Shown: positions 16,758 through 25,222, counted from the first letter of the stretch. The stretch is 64,000 nucleotides of DNA from Micromonospora luteifusca (GCF_016907275.1 NZ_JAFBBP010000001.1:6190001-6254000), one strand, 5' to 3'. The notes: generated from the sequence alone by a model not told the origin. A program made the numbers and translations.

Positions 16758-17422
16758 TCCGCGTGCTGGTGGCCGACGACCAGATCCTGGTCCGCGGCGG
16801 GTTGCGGGCACTGCTGGAACGGGCGGACGACATCGAGGTGGTCGGCGAGGCCGGCGACGGCGCGGAGGCGATCGCGTTGACCCGGGCGCACCGCCCCGAC
16901 GTGGTGCTGATGGACATCCGGATGCCGGGGACGGACGGGCTCACCGCGGCCCGGCGGATCCTCGCCGACGACCGGCTGCCGGGTGTACGGGTGCTGATGC
17001 TGACCACGTTCGAGCTGGACGAGTACGTCTACTCCGCCCTGCACGCCGGGGCGAGTGGATTCCTGCTCAAGGACATCGAGCCGGAGGAGTTGCGGCAGGC
17101 GGTGCGGACGGTGGCCCGCGGCGACGCGATGCTCGCGCCCACCGTGACCCGGCGACTGATCGCGGCGTTCGTCGGCCGAGCGGCCGGTCCGGCGGTTCCG
17201 GCGGCGTCGTTGGCCGCGCTCACCCAGCGGGAGCGTGAGGTGATCACGCTGGTGGCGGCAGGGCTGTCCAATGCGGAGATTGGGGTACGCCTGACGATGA
17301 GCCCAGCGACGGCGAAGACGCACATCAACCGGGCGATGGTGAAGCTGGGCGCCCGGGACCGGGCGCAACTGGTGGTCTTCGCCTACCAGTACGGCCTGAC
17401 GGATCTGCCGCCGTCGCGGTAG
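16754..17422 (+). CDS. NarL/FixJ-family response regulator
   Basis: A 222-residue regulator: receiver domain 1-120 with acidic pocket D8/D9, phospho-acceptor D54 (VVLMDIRMPG) and conserved Lys in FLLKDI, then a LuxR-type helix-turn-helix (about 150-215, LTQREREVITLVAAGLSNAE and AKTHINRAMVKLGARDR). Translationally coupled to the kinase through GTGA. Its stop codon lies inside a set of alternative hairpins that probably end the operon. Confidence 0.93.
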   Translation: MIRVLVADDQILVRGGLRALLERADDIEVVGEAGDGAEAIALTRAHRPDVVLMDIRMPGTDGLTAARRILADDRLPGVRVLMLTTFELDEYVYSALHAGASGFLLKDIEPEELRQAVRTVARGDAMLAPTVTRRLIAAFVGRAAGPAVPAASLAALTQREREVITLVAAGLSNAEIGVRLTMSPATAKTHINRAMVKLGARDRAQLVVFAYQYGLTDLPPSR

Positions 17423-17455
17423 CCGGCGCCTGGACGGCTACCGCGCTTGCGGTAG
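17416..17455 (+). terminator. Alternative hairpins ending the two-component operon
   Basis: Three related arms can pair in two mutually exclusive ways: GCGGTAGCC (17416-17424) with GGCTACCGC (17436-17444), or CTACCGC (17438-17444) with GCGGTAG (17449-17455). The first arm includes the response-regulator stop codon. Confidence 0.55.
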
Positions 17456-17512
17456 GGCGACGACCGCGTTCGCCGGACGGATCGATTCGGATCGAACCAT
17501 AGCGTCATCGGC

Positions 17513-18136
17513 ATGACTACTTACTCGCAAGAAGCGCAGGAACTGCCCAGGTCGTACCGGCGGATCGCGGGGGTCGGACTGCTGCTCGGCCCGGCGTTGA
17601 GCGTCGTTGGCACGTTCTACTGGCAGGACGGCGGCGTGCAGGGAGTCGACGCCGCGGTGTTCAACGTGCTCTCCTCCCTGGCCTGGCTGGTCGGCCTCGT
17701 CGGGGTGTTCCGGGCGATCGAGCCGCGGGCACCCCGGTACGCCGCCATCGCCCTGCCGCTGGCCTGCTACGGGGTGCTCGGCGGGGTGGCGTTCGGGCTG
17801 CAGGGCATGCACGAGGAGTTGTTCGGCGTCTCGCACGGCGATGCGGTACGGCTGCTCGAGCCGTACCCGGTGGCCGGGTCGCTGCTCTTCTGGTTCGCCG
17901 GCCCGCTCTTCCCGATCAGCCTCTTCCTCCTCGGCCTGGTGCTGGCCCGGGTCCGGGCCGTGCCGGTGGCGATCGGCGGGCTGATCTGCCTGGGGGCCGT
18001 GGTCTTCCCGATCAGCCGCATCCCGCGCGAGGTGCTGATAGCGCACGTCGCGGATCTGCTGCTCCTGCTCCCGTTCCTCTACGTCGGGATACAGATGATC
18101 ACCGGGCGGCTGCGTCCCCGGGCGGCCACCAGGTAG
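17513..18136 (+). CDS. Unknown six-helix membrane protein
   Basis: A 207-residue integral membrane protein with about six hydrophobic helices (starts near 20, 47, 75, 118, 142 and 172) and short loops. No family recognised. The loop GLQGMHEELFGVSHGDAV (about 98-115) is the only long polar connection and may hold the functional site. A TAGCGT box ends 8 nt before the ATG and there is no ribosome site, so a leaderless mRNA is likely. It follows the two-component operon but has its own apparent promoter. Confidence 0.75.
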   Translation: MTTYSQEAQELPRSYRRIAGVGLLLGPALSVVGTFYWQDGGVQGVDAAVFNVLSSLAWLVGLVGVFRAIEPRAPRYAAIALPLACYGVLGGVAFGLQGMHEELFGVSHGDAVRLLEPYPVAGSLLFWFAGPLFPISLFLLGLVLARVRAVPVAIGGLICLGAVVFPISRIPREVLIAHVADLLLLLPFLYVGIQMITGRLRPRAATR

Positions 18137-18139
18137 GAC

Positions 18140-18172
18140 GCCCACCGCAGAGCCAATGCTCTCGCGGCGGGC
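18140..18172. terminator. Hairpin between convergent genes
   Basis: An imperfect stem (GCCCACCGCAGAG against CTCTCGCGGCGGGC; one mismatch and one bulge) directly after the membrane-protein stop and before the CE1 esterase 3' end. Confidence 0.6.
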
Positions 18173-18217
18173 GCCCACCGACGTTCGACCCGCAGCCCTA
18201 CCGGCTCCGAACCTGCC

Positions 18218-19555
18218 TTAGCTGCGTGTGCTCCACTGCTGGTTGGCGCCGCCGTGACAGGCCCAGAGGTGAAGTTGCGTCCCATTGGCCGTGCCGGAAC
18301 TGATGGCGTCGAGGCAGAGCCCCGATTGGGCTCCGGTGATGGTGCCGTTGGAGTTTAGGTTCCACTGTTGGTTGGGTTGGCCGTTGCAGTCCCAGATGAT
18401 GACCGCGGTGCCGTTGCTGCTGCCCGCCCCGCTGGCGTCCAGGCACTTGTTGCCGTAGACGGTCACGGTGCGGTTGGTGGTGTGGGTCCAGCGCTGGTTG
18501 GTGCCACCGTGACAGTCCCACAGTTGCGGGCGGGCGCCGTTGCTCGTGCTGGAGTTGGGTACGTCGATGCAGCGGCCGGACTGGCTACCGGCGATCAGCA
18601 CGTTCTGCTGGCCGGGCGGCGGGGTCGATGGCGGGGGAGTGGTGGGTGGCACGGTGGACCCGAACTGTGTGAAGAACCGCCACACCTCCTGCTTGACCCA
18701 GCTCCGCGCGCCGCTCTCACAGCCGGCGCACCCGTCCACGGGACCCTGCTGGTGGCCGCCGTCGAAGGCGGCCCAGACCACCGGATATCCGGGCTGGCAG
18801 GAGTAGGCGGTGGTGATGTGGGTCAGGCTGCCAGCCCTCGGCTCGGGCGGGTTCTGTGCGGCGCAACCGTTGTTCCGGACGAACCTGTCGCGCAGCGACC
18901 GTCCGCTGGGGATGTTGTCGTTGATGCCGTGGATCCCCAGGTATGCCACTGGCTGGGTGCCGCCGCTGCATCCGCTGATCGCCCCCGGGGCCGCGATTGC
19001 CGCGACCGCACGGAACACCGTCGGCCGGGAACACGCCAACGAGTAGCTCATCGCGCCGCCGTAGCTGAACCCGACCGAGAAACGTTGCGTCGTGTCGATA
19101 CAGAGCGCGTTGTCGATAGCCCGGATCATGTCGTCGGTGAAGGTCACGTCTTCACCATTGGAGTTGCCCCAGCCGTTGTTGAGGCCCTGCGGGGCGACGA
19201 AGATCGTGGTGTTGTTCGACTGGGAGAGCATGCCGTAGTAGGCCCACGCGGCTCCGTCGGTTCCCCCCGACGCGACCTGACTGGCGGTGCCGCCCAACCA
19301 GTGGAACCCGAAGGCCAGCCGGTGGGGATAGTTGTTGTTGTAGCTGTCGGGCAGCCGAAGGATGAAGCTGCGGCTCTTCCCGCTGCTCTGGATGGTGTGG
19401 GTGCCGCTGTTCAGTCCGGGCGCCTTGCCGCAGCCGGCAGTGGTGGCCGCGGCCGCCGGTGCGACAGTCGTGACGACGTACGCTCCCACAGCGGCCAGCA
19501 CCATGACAGCCATGGCTACCCCTATCCAGGGGCTGGAGAATTTGCGAAGTGGCAC
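18218..19555 (-). CDS. Secreted CE1-type esterase (feruloyl/acetylxylan esterase, PHB-depolymerase-like) with CBM13
   Basis: A 445-residue secreted esterase. Signal or anchor segment about 10-37; alpha/beta hydrolase domain about 42-310 with nucleophile S164 in GFSYGGAMS, an Asp in GINDNIPSG and the His in FDGGHQQGP; Pro/Thr linker PPTTPPPSTPPPG; ricin-B CBM13 about 325-445 with three QxW repeats (NQRW, NQQW, NQQW). This architecture is used by CE1 enzymes that remove ferulate or acetate from xylan, although automatic annotation often says polyhydroxybutyrate depolymerase. GTG 19555 is preceded by AAGGAGG; open frame beyond it overlaps the paralogue and is not coding. It is the second gene of a tandem pair (38 nt gap). 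Confidence 0.88.
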   Translation of the reverse strand: MPLRKFSSPWIGVAMAVMVLAAVGAYVVTTVAPAAAATTAGCGKAPGLNSGTHTIQSSGKSRSFILRLPDSYNNNYPHRLAFGFHWLGGTASQVASGGTDGAAWAYYGMLSQSNNTTIFVAPQGLNNGWGNSNGEDVTFTDDMIRAIDNALCIDTTQRFSVGFSYGGAMSYSLACSRPTVFRAVAAIAAPGAISGCSGGTQPVAYLGIHGINDNIPSGRSLRDRFVRNNGCAAQNPPEPRAGSLTHITTAYSCQPGYPVVWAAFDGGHQQGPVDGCAGCESGARSWVKQEVWRFFTQFGSTVPPTTPPPSTPPPGQQNVLIAGSQSGRCIDVPNSSTSNGARPQLWDCHGGTNQRWTHTTNRTVTVYGNKCLDASGAGSSNGTAVIIWDCNGQPNQQWNLNSNGTITGAQSGLCLDAISSGTANGTQLHLWACHGGANQQWSTRS

Positions 19556-19593
19556 AGTCGAGCCTCCTTGTTCAGGAATGAAATTCGCCGGGC

Positions 19594-20967
19594 TCAGCTC
19601 CGGCTCCATCGTTGGTTGGCCGCACCGGTGCAGTCCCAGATCTGGACGCGCGTGCCGTTGGCCGTGCCGTTGCCGACCAGGTCCAGGCACCGGCCCGAAC
19701 CAACTGCGGTGATCGAGCCGTCGGCGTTGAGCCGCCACTTCTGGTTGGACTGACCGTTGCAGTCCCAAATGATCACCGAGCTGCCGTTCGCGGTGCCGGC
19801 GCCGCTGACGTCGAGACACTTGCCGCCGAAGACGCGCAGCTCCTGAGCGGCGGTCGAGGTCCAGCTCTGGTTGCTCTGGCCATGGCAGTCCCAGATGATC
19901 GCCGCAGTGCCGTTGGCCTGCGAGGCGCCGTTGACGTCCAGGCACCGTCCAGAGGACGTGCTGCGCAGGGCCGACGTGCCGCTCGGCGGCGGGGTGGTCG
20001 GCGGCGCGGTGGTCGGAGGCGAGGTGGTCGGACCCGACGTCGGATCGGTGCTACCGAACTGGGTGAAGAATCGCCACACCTCGCCCTTGGTCCAGGTCCT
20101 GGCTCCGCTGTCCCCACCGCCGTCCACCGGGCCGGGGGTGTGCCCGCCGTCGAAGGCGGCCCACACCACCGGATAGCCGGACCGGCAGCCGGAGTAGGTG
20201 GTGGTGACGTGGGTCAGGCTGCCCGCCCTCGGCTCGGGCGGATTCTGTGCGGTGCACCCGTTGTTCCGCACGAACGTGTCACGCAGGGACCGTCCGGCGG
20301 AGACGTTGAGCACCGGGTCCCCGATGCCATGGATCCCCATGTACGCGACCGGCTGGGTGCCGCCGCTGCACCCGCTGAGTTGCCCGCCGGAGTAGACCGC
20401 GACAGCGCGGAAGACACCGGCCCGGGAACAGGCCAGCGAATAGCTCATGCCTCCGCCGTAGCTGAAGCCGAGCGCGAAGCGCTGCGTGGTGTCGACGCAG
20501 AGGTCCGCCTCGATCACCCGGATCATGTCGTCGACGAAGGTGACGTCCTGGCCGCCGGGGTTGGCCCAGCCGTTGCCGTTGCCCTGGGGGGCGACGAAAA
20601 TGGTGCTGTTGTTCGCCTGCTGCCGCAGCCCGTAGTAGGACCAGGCCGCCCCGTCGGACCCACCGCCGTCGACGTCGTTGGCGGTGCCGCCGTTCCAGTG
20701 AAATCCGAAGATCAACCGGTAGGCGTGGCTCCTGTCGTAGTTGTCGGGAATCCTCAGGATGAAACTACGGTTCTGGCCGCCGCTCTGGATGGACCGTTGG
20801 CCGCTGGTCAACGTGGGCGCCTTGCCGCACCCGGCGGTCGCTGCGGCCGCCGCGGGGTTCGCGGCCGACGCGGTGGTGCTCAAGCCACCGGCCAGCGCCG
20901 CCGCGCCCACGGTCACGACGGCCGCCGCCGTCGCGAGAGAAGCAAGGATGGGTCTACGTCTTGTCAT
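19594..20967 (-). CDS. Secreted CE1-type esterase with CBM13 (tandem paralogue)
   Basis: About 457 residues and closely similar along its whole length to the downstream gene: signal peptide about 1-35, esterase domain with GFSYGGGMS nucleophile elbow, Asp in GIGDPVLNVSAG, His in FDGGHTPGP, linker with repeated TTxPP units, and CBM13 with NQSW, NQKW and NQRW repeats. The shared blocks (CGKAP, NRSFILRIPDNY, FVRNNGC, PPEPRAGSLTH) show a recent duplication with divergence around the active-site loops. ATG 20967 has GGGAG upstream and is preferred to GTG 20991. Transcription probably starts about 315 nt upstream. Confidence 0.88.
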   Translation of the reverse strand: MTRRRPILASLATAAAVVTVGAAALAGGLSTTASAANPAAAAATAGCGKAPTLTSGQRSIQSGGQNRSFILRIPDNYDRSHAYRLIFGFHWNGGTANDVDGGGSDGAAWSYYGLRQQANNSTIFVAPQGNGNGWANPGGQDVTFVDDMIRVIEADLCVDTTQRFALGFSYGGGMSYSLACSRAGVFRAVAVYSGGQLSGCSGGTQPVAYMGIHGIGDPVLNVSAGRSLRDTFVRNNGCTAQNPPEPRAGSLTHVTTTYSGCRSGYPVVWAAFDGGHTPGPVDGGGDSGARTWTKGEVWRFFTQFGSTDPTSGPTTSPPTTAPPTTPPPSGTSALRSTSSGRCLDVNGASQANGTAAIIWDCHGQSNQSWTSTAAQELRVFGGKCLDVSGAGTANGSSVIIWDCNGQSNQKWRLNADGSITAVGSGRCLDLVGNGTANGTRVQIWDCTGAANQRWSRS

Positions 20968-21261
20968 GAGGGGGCTCCCGCCGCTCGGCACGAACTGATT
21001 CAGGGGGTGGGTCTACGGCGACCCGCACGCCGCGGCGACGCGCCACTCCCGGTCCTCCGCCGACCACACGTGACGCGGACGAAACCCCAGAAGGCGCGAT
21101 GTGCCCACGGTGTCCGGCCGGCTCATCGCCACAGGTTCCTGCCACCGGTCTCGCCGCCCATGCGAGACCAGTGGCTCGTCGAATCGTTGGTGGCCCGCTC
21201 CGCATGCGCCCGAACACCACGCGCCCGACCGCCGGACGGCGCCGGAGCATCCGGCTCGGCG

Positions 21262-21291
21262 TCGAATCGATTCGACTCGACTCGACTCGAC
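21262..21291. repeat. Six tandem TCGAN pentamers with embedded palindrome
   Basis: Six consecutive TCGAN units (A, T, C, C, C, C at the fifth base). The first three form a perfect 14-bp palindrome TCGAATCGATTCGA (21262-21275). The block lies immediately downstream of the esterase-operon -10 and would cover the transcription start. Confidence 0.7.
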
Positions 21292-21318
21292 GCTAGATCG
21301 TGCAGTGATGGATGTCAA
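21290..21318 (-). promoter_or_regulatory. Promoter of the tandem esterase operon
   Basis: Minus-strand TTGACA (21318-21313), 17-nt spacer, TAGCGT (21295-21290): the best sigma-70-like match in the window. The start site would fall near 21283, inside the TCGAN repeat. The remaining leader of about 315 nt down to 20967 shows no convincing gene. Confidence 0.7.
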
Positions 21319-21390
21319 TGATGCGTTCGGCAGGGCAGCCCTCACCCGGCCCGCACCGCGGTGAAGACGGCCTGGAGCCGAGTGGCCAGG

Positions 21391-21960
21391 TCAGGCGCTC
21401 TTGAGATCGGCCGCGCCGAAGGAGACCGCGAATCGCTTGCACCAGATGGAGACGCTCCGGAAGTCGCGTGGGTCAATCGATTCCGGCAGCTCGTACACCT
21501 GGTTGCCCTGATTGCCCTTGAGCCGTGCCAGCTCGACCCATTCGCCATCATCGAACACCCGCCAGCCGGCCGTGCCCTGGGTGACCGGTTGGTCGGTCAG
21601 CCACACCCGCAGGTCCGGACCGTTCGACGTCTTCAGGTCCCGAAGGACGAGCTGGTGGCGCCCGTCGGCGAGCCGGTGAATCTCGGCAGTGCCGGTCGTC
21701 CGGTGCTCATGGGTGACGAACTCGCCAGCGGTCACGATCCCGATCGCCGCTGGTGCGGCCGCCGAGGTCGCGGGGGCCGGGTTCGCGGACGCCGGGGTAG
21801 GGGTGGCCGATGTCGTCCCTACGCGGGGAACTGCTTCGTCGACGTACGTATCGGTGAACAGCTTCCACGGCTGGAACCAGTAGAGGGCCAGAATCGCCAC
21901 GACCACAGCGGAGGCGAGACCGGCCCGCGCCAGCGGCGACCGGAAGATCCATTTTCCCAC
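21391..21960 (-). CDS. Membrane-anchored DM13-domain protein
   Basis: A 189-residue protein. One N-terminal transmembrane segment (about 14-30), an Ala/Pro/Thr-rich stalk (about 48-73), then a DM13 domain (about 78-189): GEFVTHEHRTTGTAEIHRL, LVLRDLKTSNGPDLRVWLTD, GNQGNQVYELPESIDPRDF and SIWCKRFAVSFGAADL. DM13 domains are proposed to act in redox or electron transfer at the cell surface; the lone Cys in SIWCKRF is the conserved one of the family. Extracytoplasmic location is inferred from topology. Function in this organism unknown. Confidence 0.85.
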   Translation of the reverse strand: MGKWIFRSPLARAGLASAVVVAILALYWFQPWKLFTDTYVDEAVPRVGTTSATPTPASANPAPATSAAAPAAIGIVTAGEFVTHEHRTTGTAEIHRLADGRHQLVLRDLKTSNGPDLRVWLTDQPVTQGTAGWRVFDDGEWVELARLKGNQGNQVYELPESIDPRDFRSVSIWCKRFAVSFGAADLKSA

Positions 21961-22080
21961 CCCCGCAGCGTACGGCCGCGGAAGCCGTCGAACTGGTCGC
22001 CGACCCTTTCGGAACGCTTACGAACGCGAGCGTCGAGCCTTGGCATTTGCGCTGGATCTCGGCGGCTGATCGGCTCGGCC

Positions 22081-22620
22081 TCAGGTGTCGTAGAGCCCGT
22101 CCCATGGCTCGTGAAATCCGAGGCGATCTGGGTACAGCTCGACCCAGTCGACGTGGCGGCCGTCGCGGGCCCGGTCGCCGGACTCATCGATCAAGCCGAA
22201 GATGACGCCGTCCTGGTGGGTCTGGAACAGTTGAACAGCGATGTCGCCGTACGACTTGCCGGGCAGGCCCGCGAGCAGCCCGTCGAGGGTCTCATCCAGA
22301 GCGGAGCGATCCTCGACCCGTCTGATCGTTGAACGCCGGTATGCCCCATCGTGGTCGAAGAGATGCACATATGCGTGGTGGTCCCACGCCGACGCGAGGA
22401 ACAACCCGTCGTCGTAGCTGCCAATCCTGTCCGTACGGTAGTCAGGCTCGTGCGCAATAGGAATCAGCCGAGGTACGGGCACCCGGTCAACGTAGCGTGC
22501 GAGTTTCGCCGCCCGCGAGTCGCGCGCCGAAACAGAACTGGTGAGACTGGTTTCTGGCAGCCTGTCGCGGTTGGGGTCGGGTGGGTGAAACGGACGCGTC
22601 ACCCTGGCGTGACCGTTCAA
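22081..22620 (-). CDS. Hypothetical protein
   Basis: Up to 179 residues, no family recognised. The first 35-40 residues look less protein-like than the rest, so a later start near RVPVPRLIPIAHEPDYRTD is possible. The body is acidic and aromatic (SYDDGLFLASAWDHHAYVHL, HVDWVELYPDRLGFHEPW), soluble, with no signal peptide. It stands alone between the DM13 gene and a LysE fragment. Confidence 0.55.
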   Translation of the reverse strand: MNGHARVTRPFHPPDPNRDRLPETSLTSSVSARDSRAAKLARYVDRVPVPRLIPIAHEPDYRTDRIGSYDDGLFLASAWDHHAYVHLFDHDGAYRRSTIRRVEDRSALDETLDGLLAGLPGKSYGDIAVQLFQTHQDGVIFGLIDESGDRARDGRHVDWVELYPDRLGFHEPWDGLYDT

Positions 22621-22739
22621 ACGGTACGGGCCGTGGAAGAGCGCCCACCAGCGCTTCTGTGCAACCGCACACCGCCGGTAACCGTGAAGGGGCTCAACCG
22701 GGCAAGGCAGTCGTCGCCGCGGTCGAAGGATCGGCGAGG

Positions 22740-23162
22740 TCAGTGGCCGCTGGCGGCGAGTCGGATTCCGAAGCCGGCTATCACAGTCCCGGTGATGCGG
22801 TCCACCAGTCGGCGGGCCGTGGGACGGTTCAGCACTGTGCGCAGCCGACGTGCCAGTACGACCAGCACGGCGGACCAGGCAGTACCCAGGAGGATATGCA
22901 CGCAGGCCAGGAGCACACCGAAGGCGAACGGGGAAGCGCCGGAGGGGATGAACTGTGGTAGGAGCGCGACGTAGAACACGCCTACCTTAGGGTTCAGGAG
23001 GTTTGTCAGCGCGCCGCGACGCCACCCGGGATAGAAATCGTTGCCGGAGGTCCCCGGTTCGTCGACCGGTTGGGCCGCCTGCTCTGGTCGACGACGGCGC
23101 GCGGCCCACAGCATGCTCAGCCCCATCCAGATCAGGTAGCAGGCGCCGGCCCACCGCAGCAC
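22740..23162 (-). pseudogene. LysE/RhtB-family exporter, 5'-truncated
   Basis: 140 residues corresponding to the last two thirds of a LysE-type amino-acid/metabolite exporter: LRWAGACYLIWMGLSMLWA, GALTNLLNPKVGVFYVALLPQF, ILLGTAWSAVLVVLARRL and TGTVIAGFGIRLAAS. Full members are about 205-210 residues and begin with two further transmembrane helices and the ALTPGP motif, which are missing. The open frame continues only a few codons further upstream before it reaches the end of the neighbouring gene (stop at 23189). A deletion probably removed the 5' end and promoter, so function is doubtful. Confidence 0.7.
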
Positions 23163-23188
23163 GTCGTAGGCCAGGCGCCGCCACGTTG

Positions 23189-23716
23189 CTAACGGTTACT
23201 TCGGCGGCCGGAGCCGCCGTAAAGATGGACACGGTTGTCGACCTCGCGGTCCAGTTCGCCGCTCAGAAACCGGTCGGGTGCAACGTCGCCGTTGCTGACA
23301 TGGACCACCCAGTCCTCGTAGTACCAGTTGGGGTTGCACGCGCAGTCGGTGAACCGCAACCGGAAGTTGGCCCTGTACCGGCCGACCTGTCCGGGACTGA
23401 GGGTGAACAAGCGGGTGGACATCTCCGCCCGAGGGAACGCCGCCCGGCCGGGCAGGCGCTCGACGGTTACCGCCGGGCCGTCGAGGGTGAGCCACAGCGT
23501 GAGGCCGCGGGCAATGTTCACGTCGCCGGTCAGTAGGTCGTCGCGGCGCGCGTAGTTGGCGGCCTCATCGGCCAAGACGTCATGGACCAGGACCTCGCCT
23601 GTTGGCAGCGGCGCAGGAAGTATCACTGCCTTGTTGAGTCCTCGACGGGCGTTTGCCTCTGGCGCGCCGCGCCCGGCGGCGCTCCACCGCACGCGTACCC
23701 GCTGGATGACGATCAC
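23189..23716 (-). CDS. Hypothetical protein
   Basis: About 175 residues if it starts at GTG 23716 (an ATG at 23803 would add 29 residues of poor quality). No family recognised. The protein looks soluble with a beta-rich middle (LTLWLTLDGPAVTVERLPG, FTLSPGQVGRYRANFRLRF) and a distinctive CACNPNWYYEDWVVHVSNG segment with two close cysteines. Its 3' end abuts the truncated LysE gene. Confidence 0.5.
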   Translation of the reverse strand: MIVIQRVRVRWSAAGRGAPEANARRGLNKAVILPAPLPTGEVLVHDVLADEAANYARRDDLLTGDVNIARGLTLWLTLDGPAVTVERLPGRAAFPRAEMSTRLFTLSPGQVGRYRANFRLRFTDCACNPNWYYEDWVVHVSNGDVAPDRFLSGELDREVDNRVHLYGGSGRRSNR

Positions 23717-23897
23717 GCCCCAACCATGGCCCACGGCCTGCACGCCTCGCCAGCCGATATCCGCTCCTGCCTTTGACCGGGCGGACCCGAAGATGTCAGC
23801 CATGACGGTCCCGGTCGTCAGTCGGGCGACGCCCGCTTGTGGGGAGTTGAGTGCAGTCGATCATGCCGGGGAACGGATGCCGGGCCGAGGATTACCG

Positions 23898-23927
23898 TTG
23901 GCGGAGTGAGTACTCACTCCGTATGGT
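23898..23927 (+). promoter_or_regulatory. TetR promoter with 18-bp palindromic operator in the spacer
   Basis: The operator is GGAGTGAGTACTCACTCC (23903-23920), a perfect palindrome of TetR-family type. It fills the spacer between TTGGCG (23898-23903) and TATGGT (23922-23927). The TetR start codon lies 8 nt after the -10. Negative autoregulation is the natural reading. Confidence 0.8.
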
Positions 23928-23934
23928 TCAGGTT

Positions 23935-24576
23935 ATGACCGAAGCACCGAGCCGGCGGCGTGCGCCGGGAATGAGCCCCGACCAACGTCGAGACATGGTG
24001 GTGCGAGCCGCTCTACCGCTGATCGCCGAGTACGGCGCGGCAGTGACCACCGCCCAGATCGCCCGGGCCGCCGGGATCGGCGAAGCGACCATCTTTCGCG
24101 TCTTCGCCGACAAGGATGCGGTCCTGGACGCCTGCGTGGCCGCGGCGCTCGACCCCGGCACCGTGCTGCAGGAACTGAACACCATCGACGTCGAGCAGCC
24201 GCTGGCCAACCGGCTCCTAGAGGCAGCCGATGCCCTCGACGCCTACCTGGGCCGCATGGGCGCCGTCCTGGGTGCCCTGCACGCCTCCGGTCTGCCGAAC
24301 CGGCGCGGCCAACGCGACCGCTCAACACCAGACCGACCTGTCGAGCGCTCCACCGGGCGCGACAGCGCGCAGGCCGCCACCCGGCAAGCCATCGCGGAAT
24401 TGTTCGAACCCGACCGTGACCTACTGCGCCTGCCCGTGGACGTGCTCACCGACGCCTACCTGCGCCTGCTGTTCGGCCGCACAACCAGACCGGGCGAACA
24501 GGTGGCCGAACACGACCAGCGGCAACTCATCGACCTGCTCCTGCACGGTGCCGTACGCCCGCAGGACCGGCAATGA
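23935..24576 (+). CDS. TetR-family transcriptional regulator
   Basis: A 213-residue repressor: N-terminal TetR helix-turn-helix (about 22-66; GAAVTTAQIARAAGIGEATI and FRVFADKDAVLDACVAAAL) and a helical ligand domain (about 85-205). ATG 23935 is chosen because it lies at the predicted transcription start (leaderless); ATG 23923 is inside the -10. The perfect palindrome upstream is presumably its own site. No transporter or enzyme gene is obviously paired with it; the next gene downstream is a DUF6924 protein with a separate promoter-like box. Confidence 0.9.
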   Translation: MTEAPSRRRAPGMSPDQRRDMVVRAALPLIAEYGAAVTTAQIARAAGIGEATIFRVFADKDAVLDACVAAALDPGTVLQELNTIDVEQPLANRLLEAADALDAYLGRMGAVLGALHASGLPNRRGQRDRSTPDRPVERSTGRDSAQAATRQAIAELFEPDRDLLRLPVDVLTDAYLRLLFGRTTRPGEQVAEHDQRQLIDLLLHGAVRPQDRQ

Positions 24577-24696
24577 CCAACGGACGCCGTGCTACGCGGC
24601 GTCACCGCAGCCGCAACAAGCCGGGGGACCCGTCATACCGAGAAGCCGCGCCCCTGTCGCGACCGAGGGGAGGTCCGGTTTCGCTACGCTTTCCCG

Positions 24697-25122
24697 ATGG
24701 CCCACCTGCCAGAGACGTGGTGCGTTCCGGTCGTTCGTGCGGACTTCCGCGCTGACGATGTGTGGGAGCAACTCAAGGACGAGATCGTCAGCCCCACAGA
24801 CGAGGGCTTCGTGGCCCGTGTCGAGTTCGTCGAGGACCGAACGCTGATTGGCCTCAGCGACACGGCAATCACGGCCGGCTATCCTCGCGCCTACCCGCGT
24901 CAGTACCGGCACCCGGTGGTGTTCGTCGTCGACGCCGTCACCGTCTCGCTGCCGGAGCGTCCCCTGCTCGTCGTCAACCTGAACGAAGGCGACGACACAG
25001 GCCCGTTCAGGACACTGCCACGGCAGGTCCAGGCTATTGAGAACAACCTGTCGCTCGCCAACATGGACTTCTTCGAGTTCGCGCGGTCGGCAGGCACGGA
25101 CGGCGTCTTTCGAGGCTTCTGA
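24697..25122 (+). CDS. DUF6924-type hypothetical protein
   Basis: A 141-residue cytoplasmic protein of the actinobacterial family typified by an N-terminal PVVRADFRADDVWEQLKDEI and a C-terminal VENNLSLANMDFxEFA-like block (here IENNLSLANMDFFEFARSAG then DGVFRGF). The function of the family is unknown. A TACGCT box ends 7 nt before the ATG and there is no ribosome site. Confidence 0.8.
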   Translation: MAHLPETWCVPVVRADFRADDVWEQLKDEIVSPTDEGFVARVEFVEDRTLIGLSDTAITAGYPRAYPRQYRHPVVFVVDAVTVSLPERPLLVVNLNEGDDTGPFRTLPRQVQAIENNLSLANMDFFEFARSAGTDGVFRGF

Positions 25123-25222
25123 GCGCAATGCCCGCCGGCTCAACGCGGGGCCCGGATGCACTGATCGGCTGGCGCGCAGTCGGGGTCCATCGTGGAGAGA
25201 GCGTGCGGTGTACCGTCGCCGC

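Noticed and set aside
19556..19945. N-terminal extension of the downstream CE1 esterase
   Set aside because: Lies out of frame in the CBM13 of the upstream paralogue; GTG 19555 has AAGGAGG.
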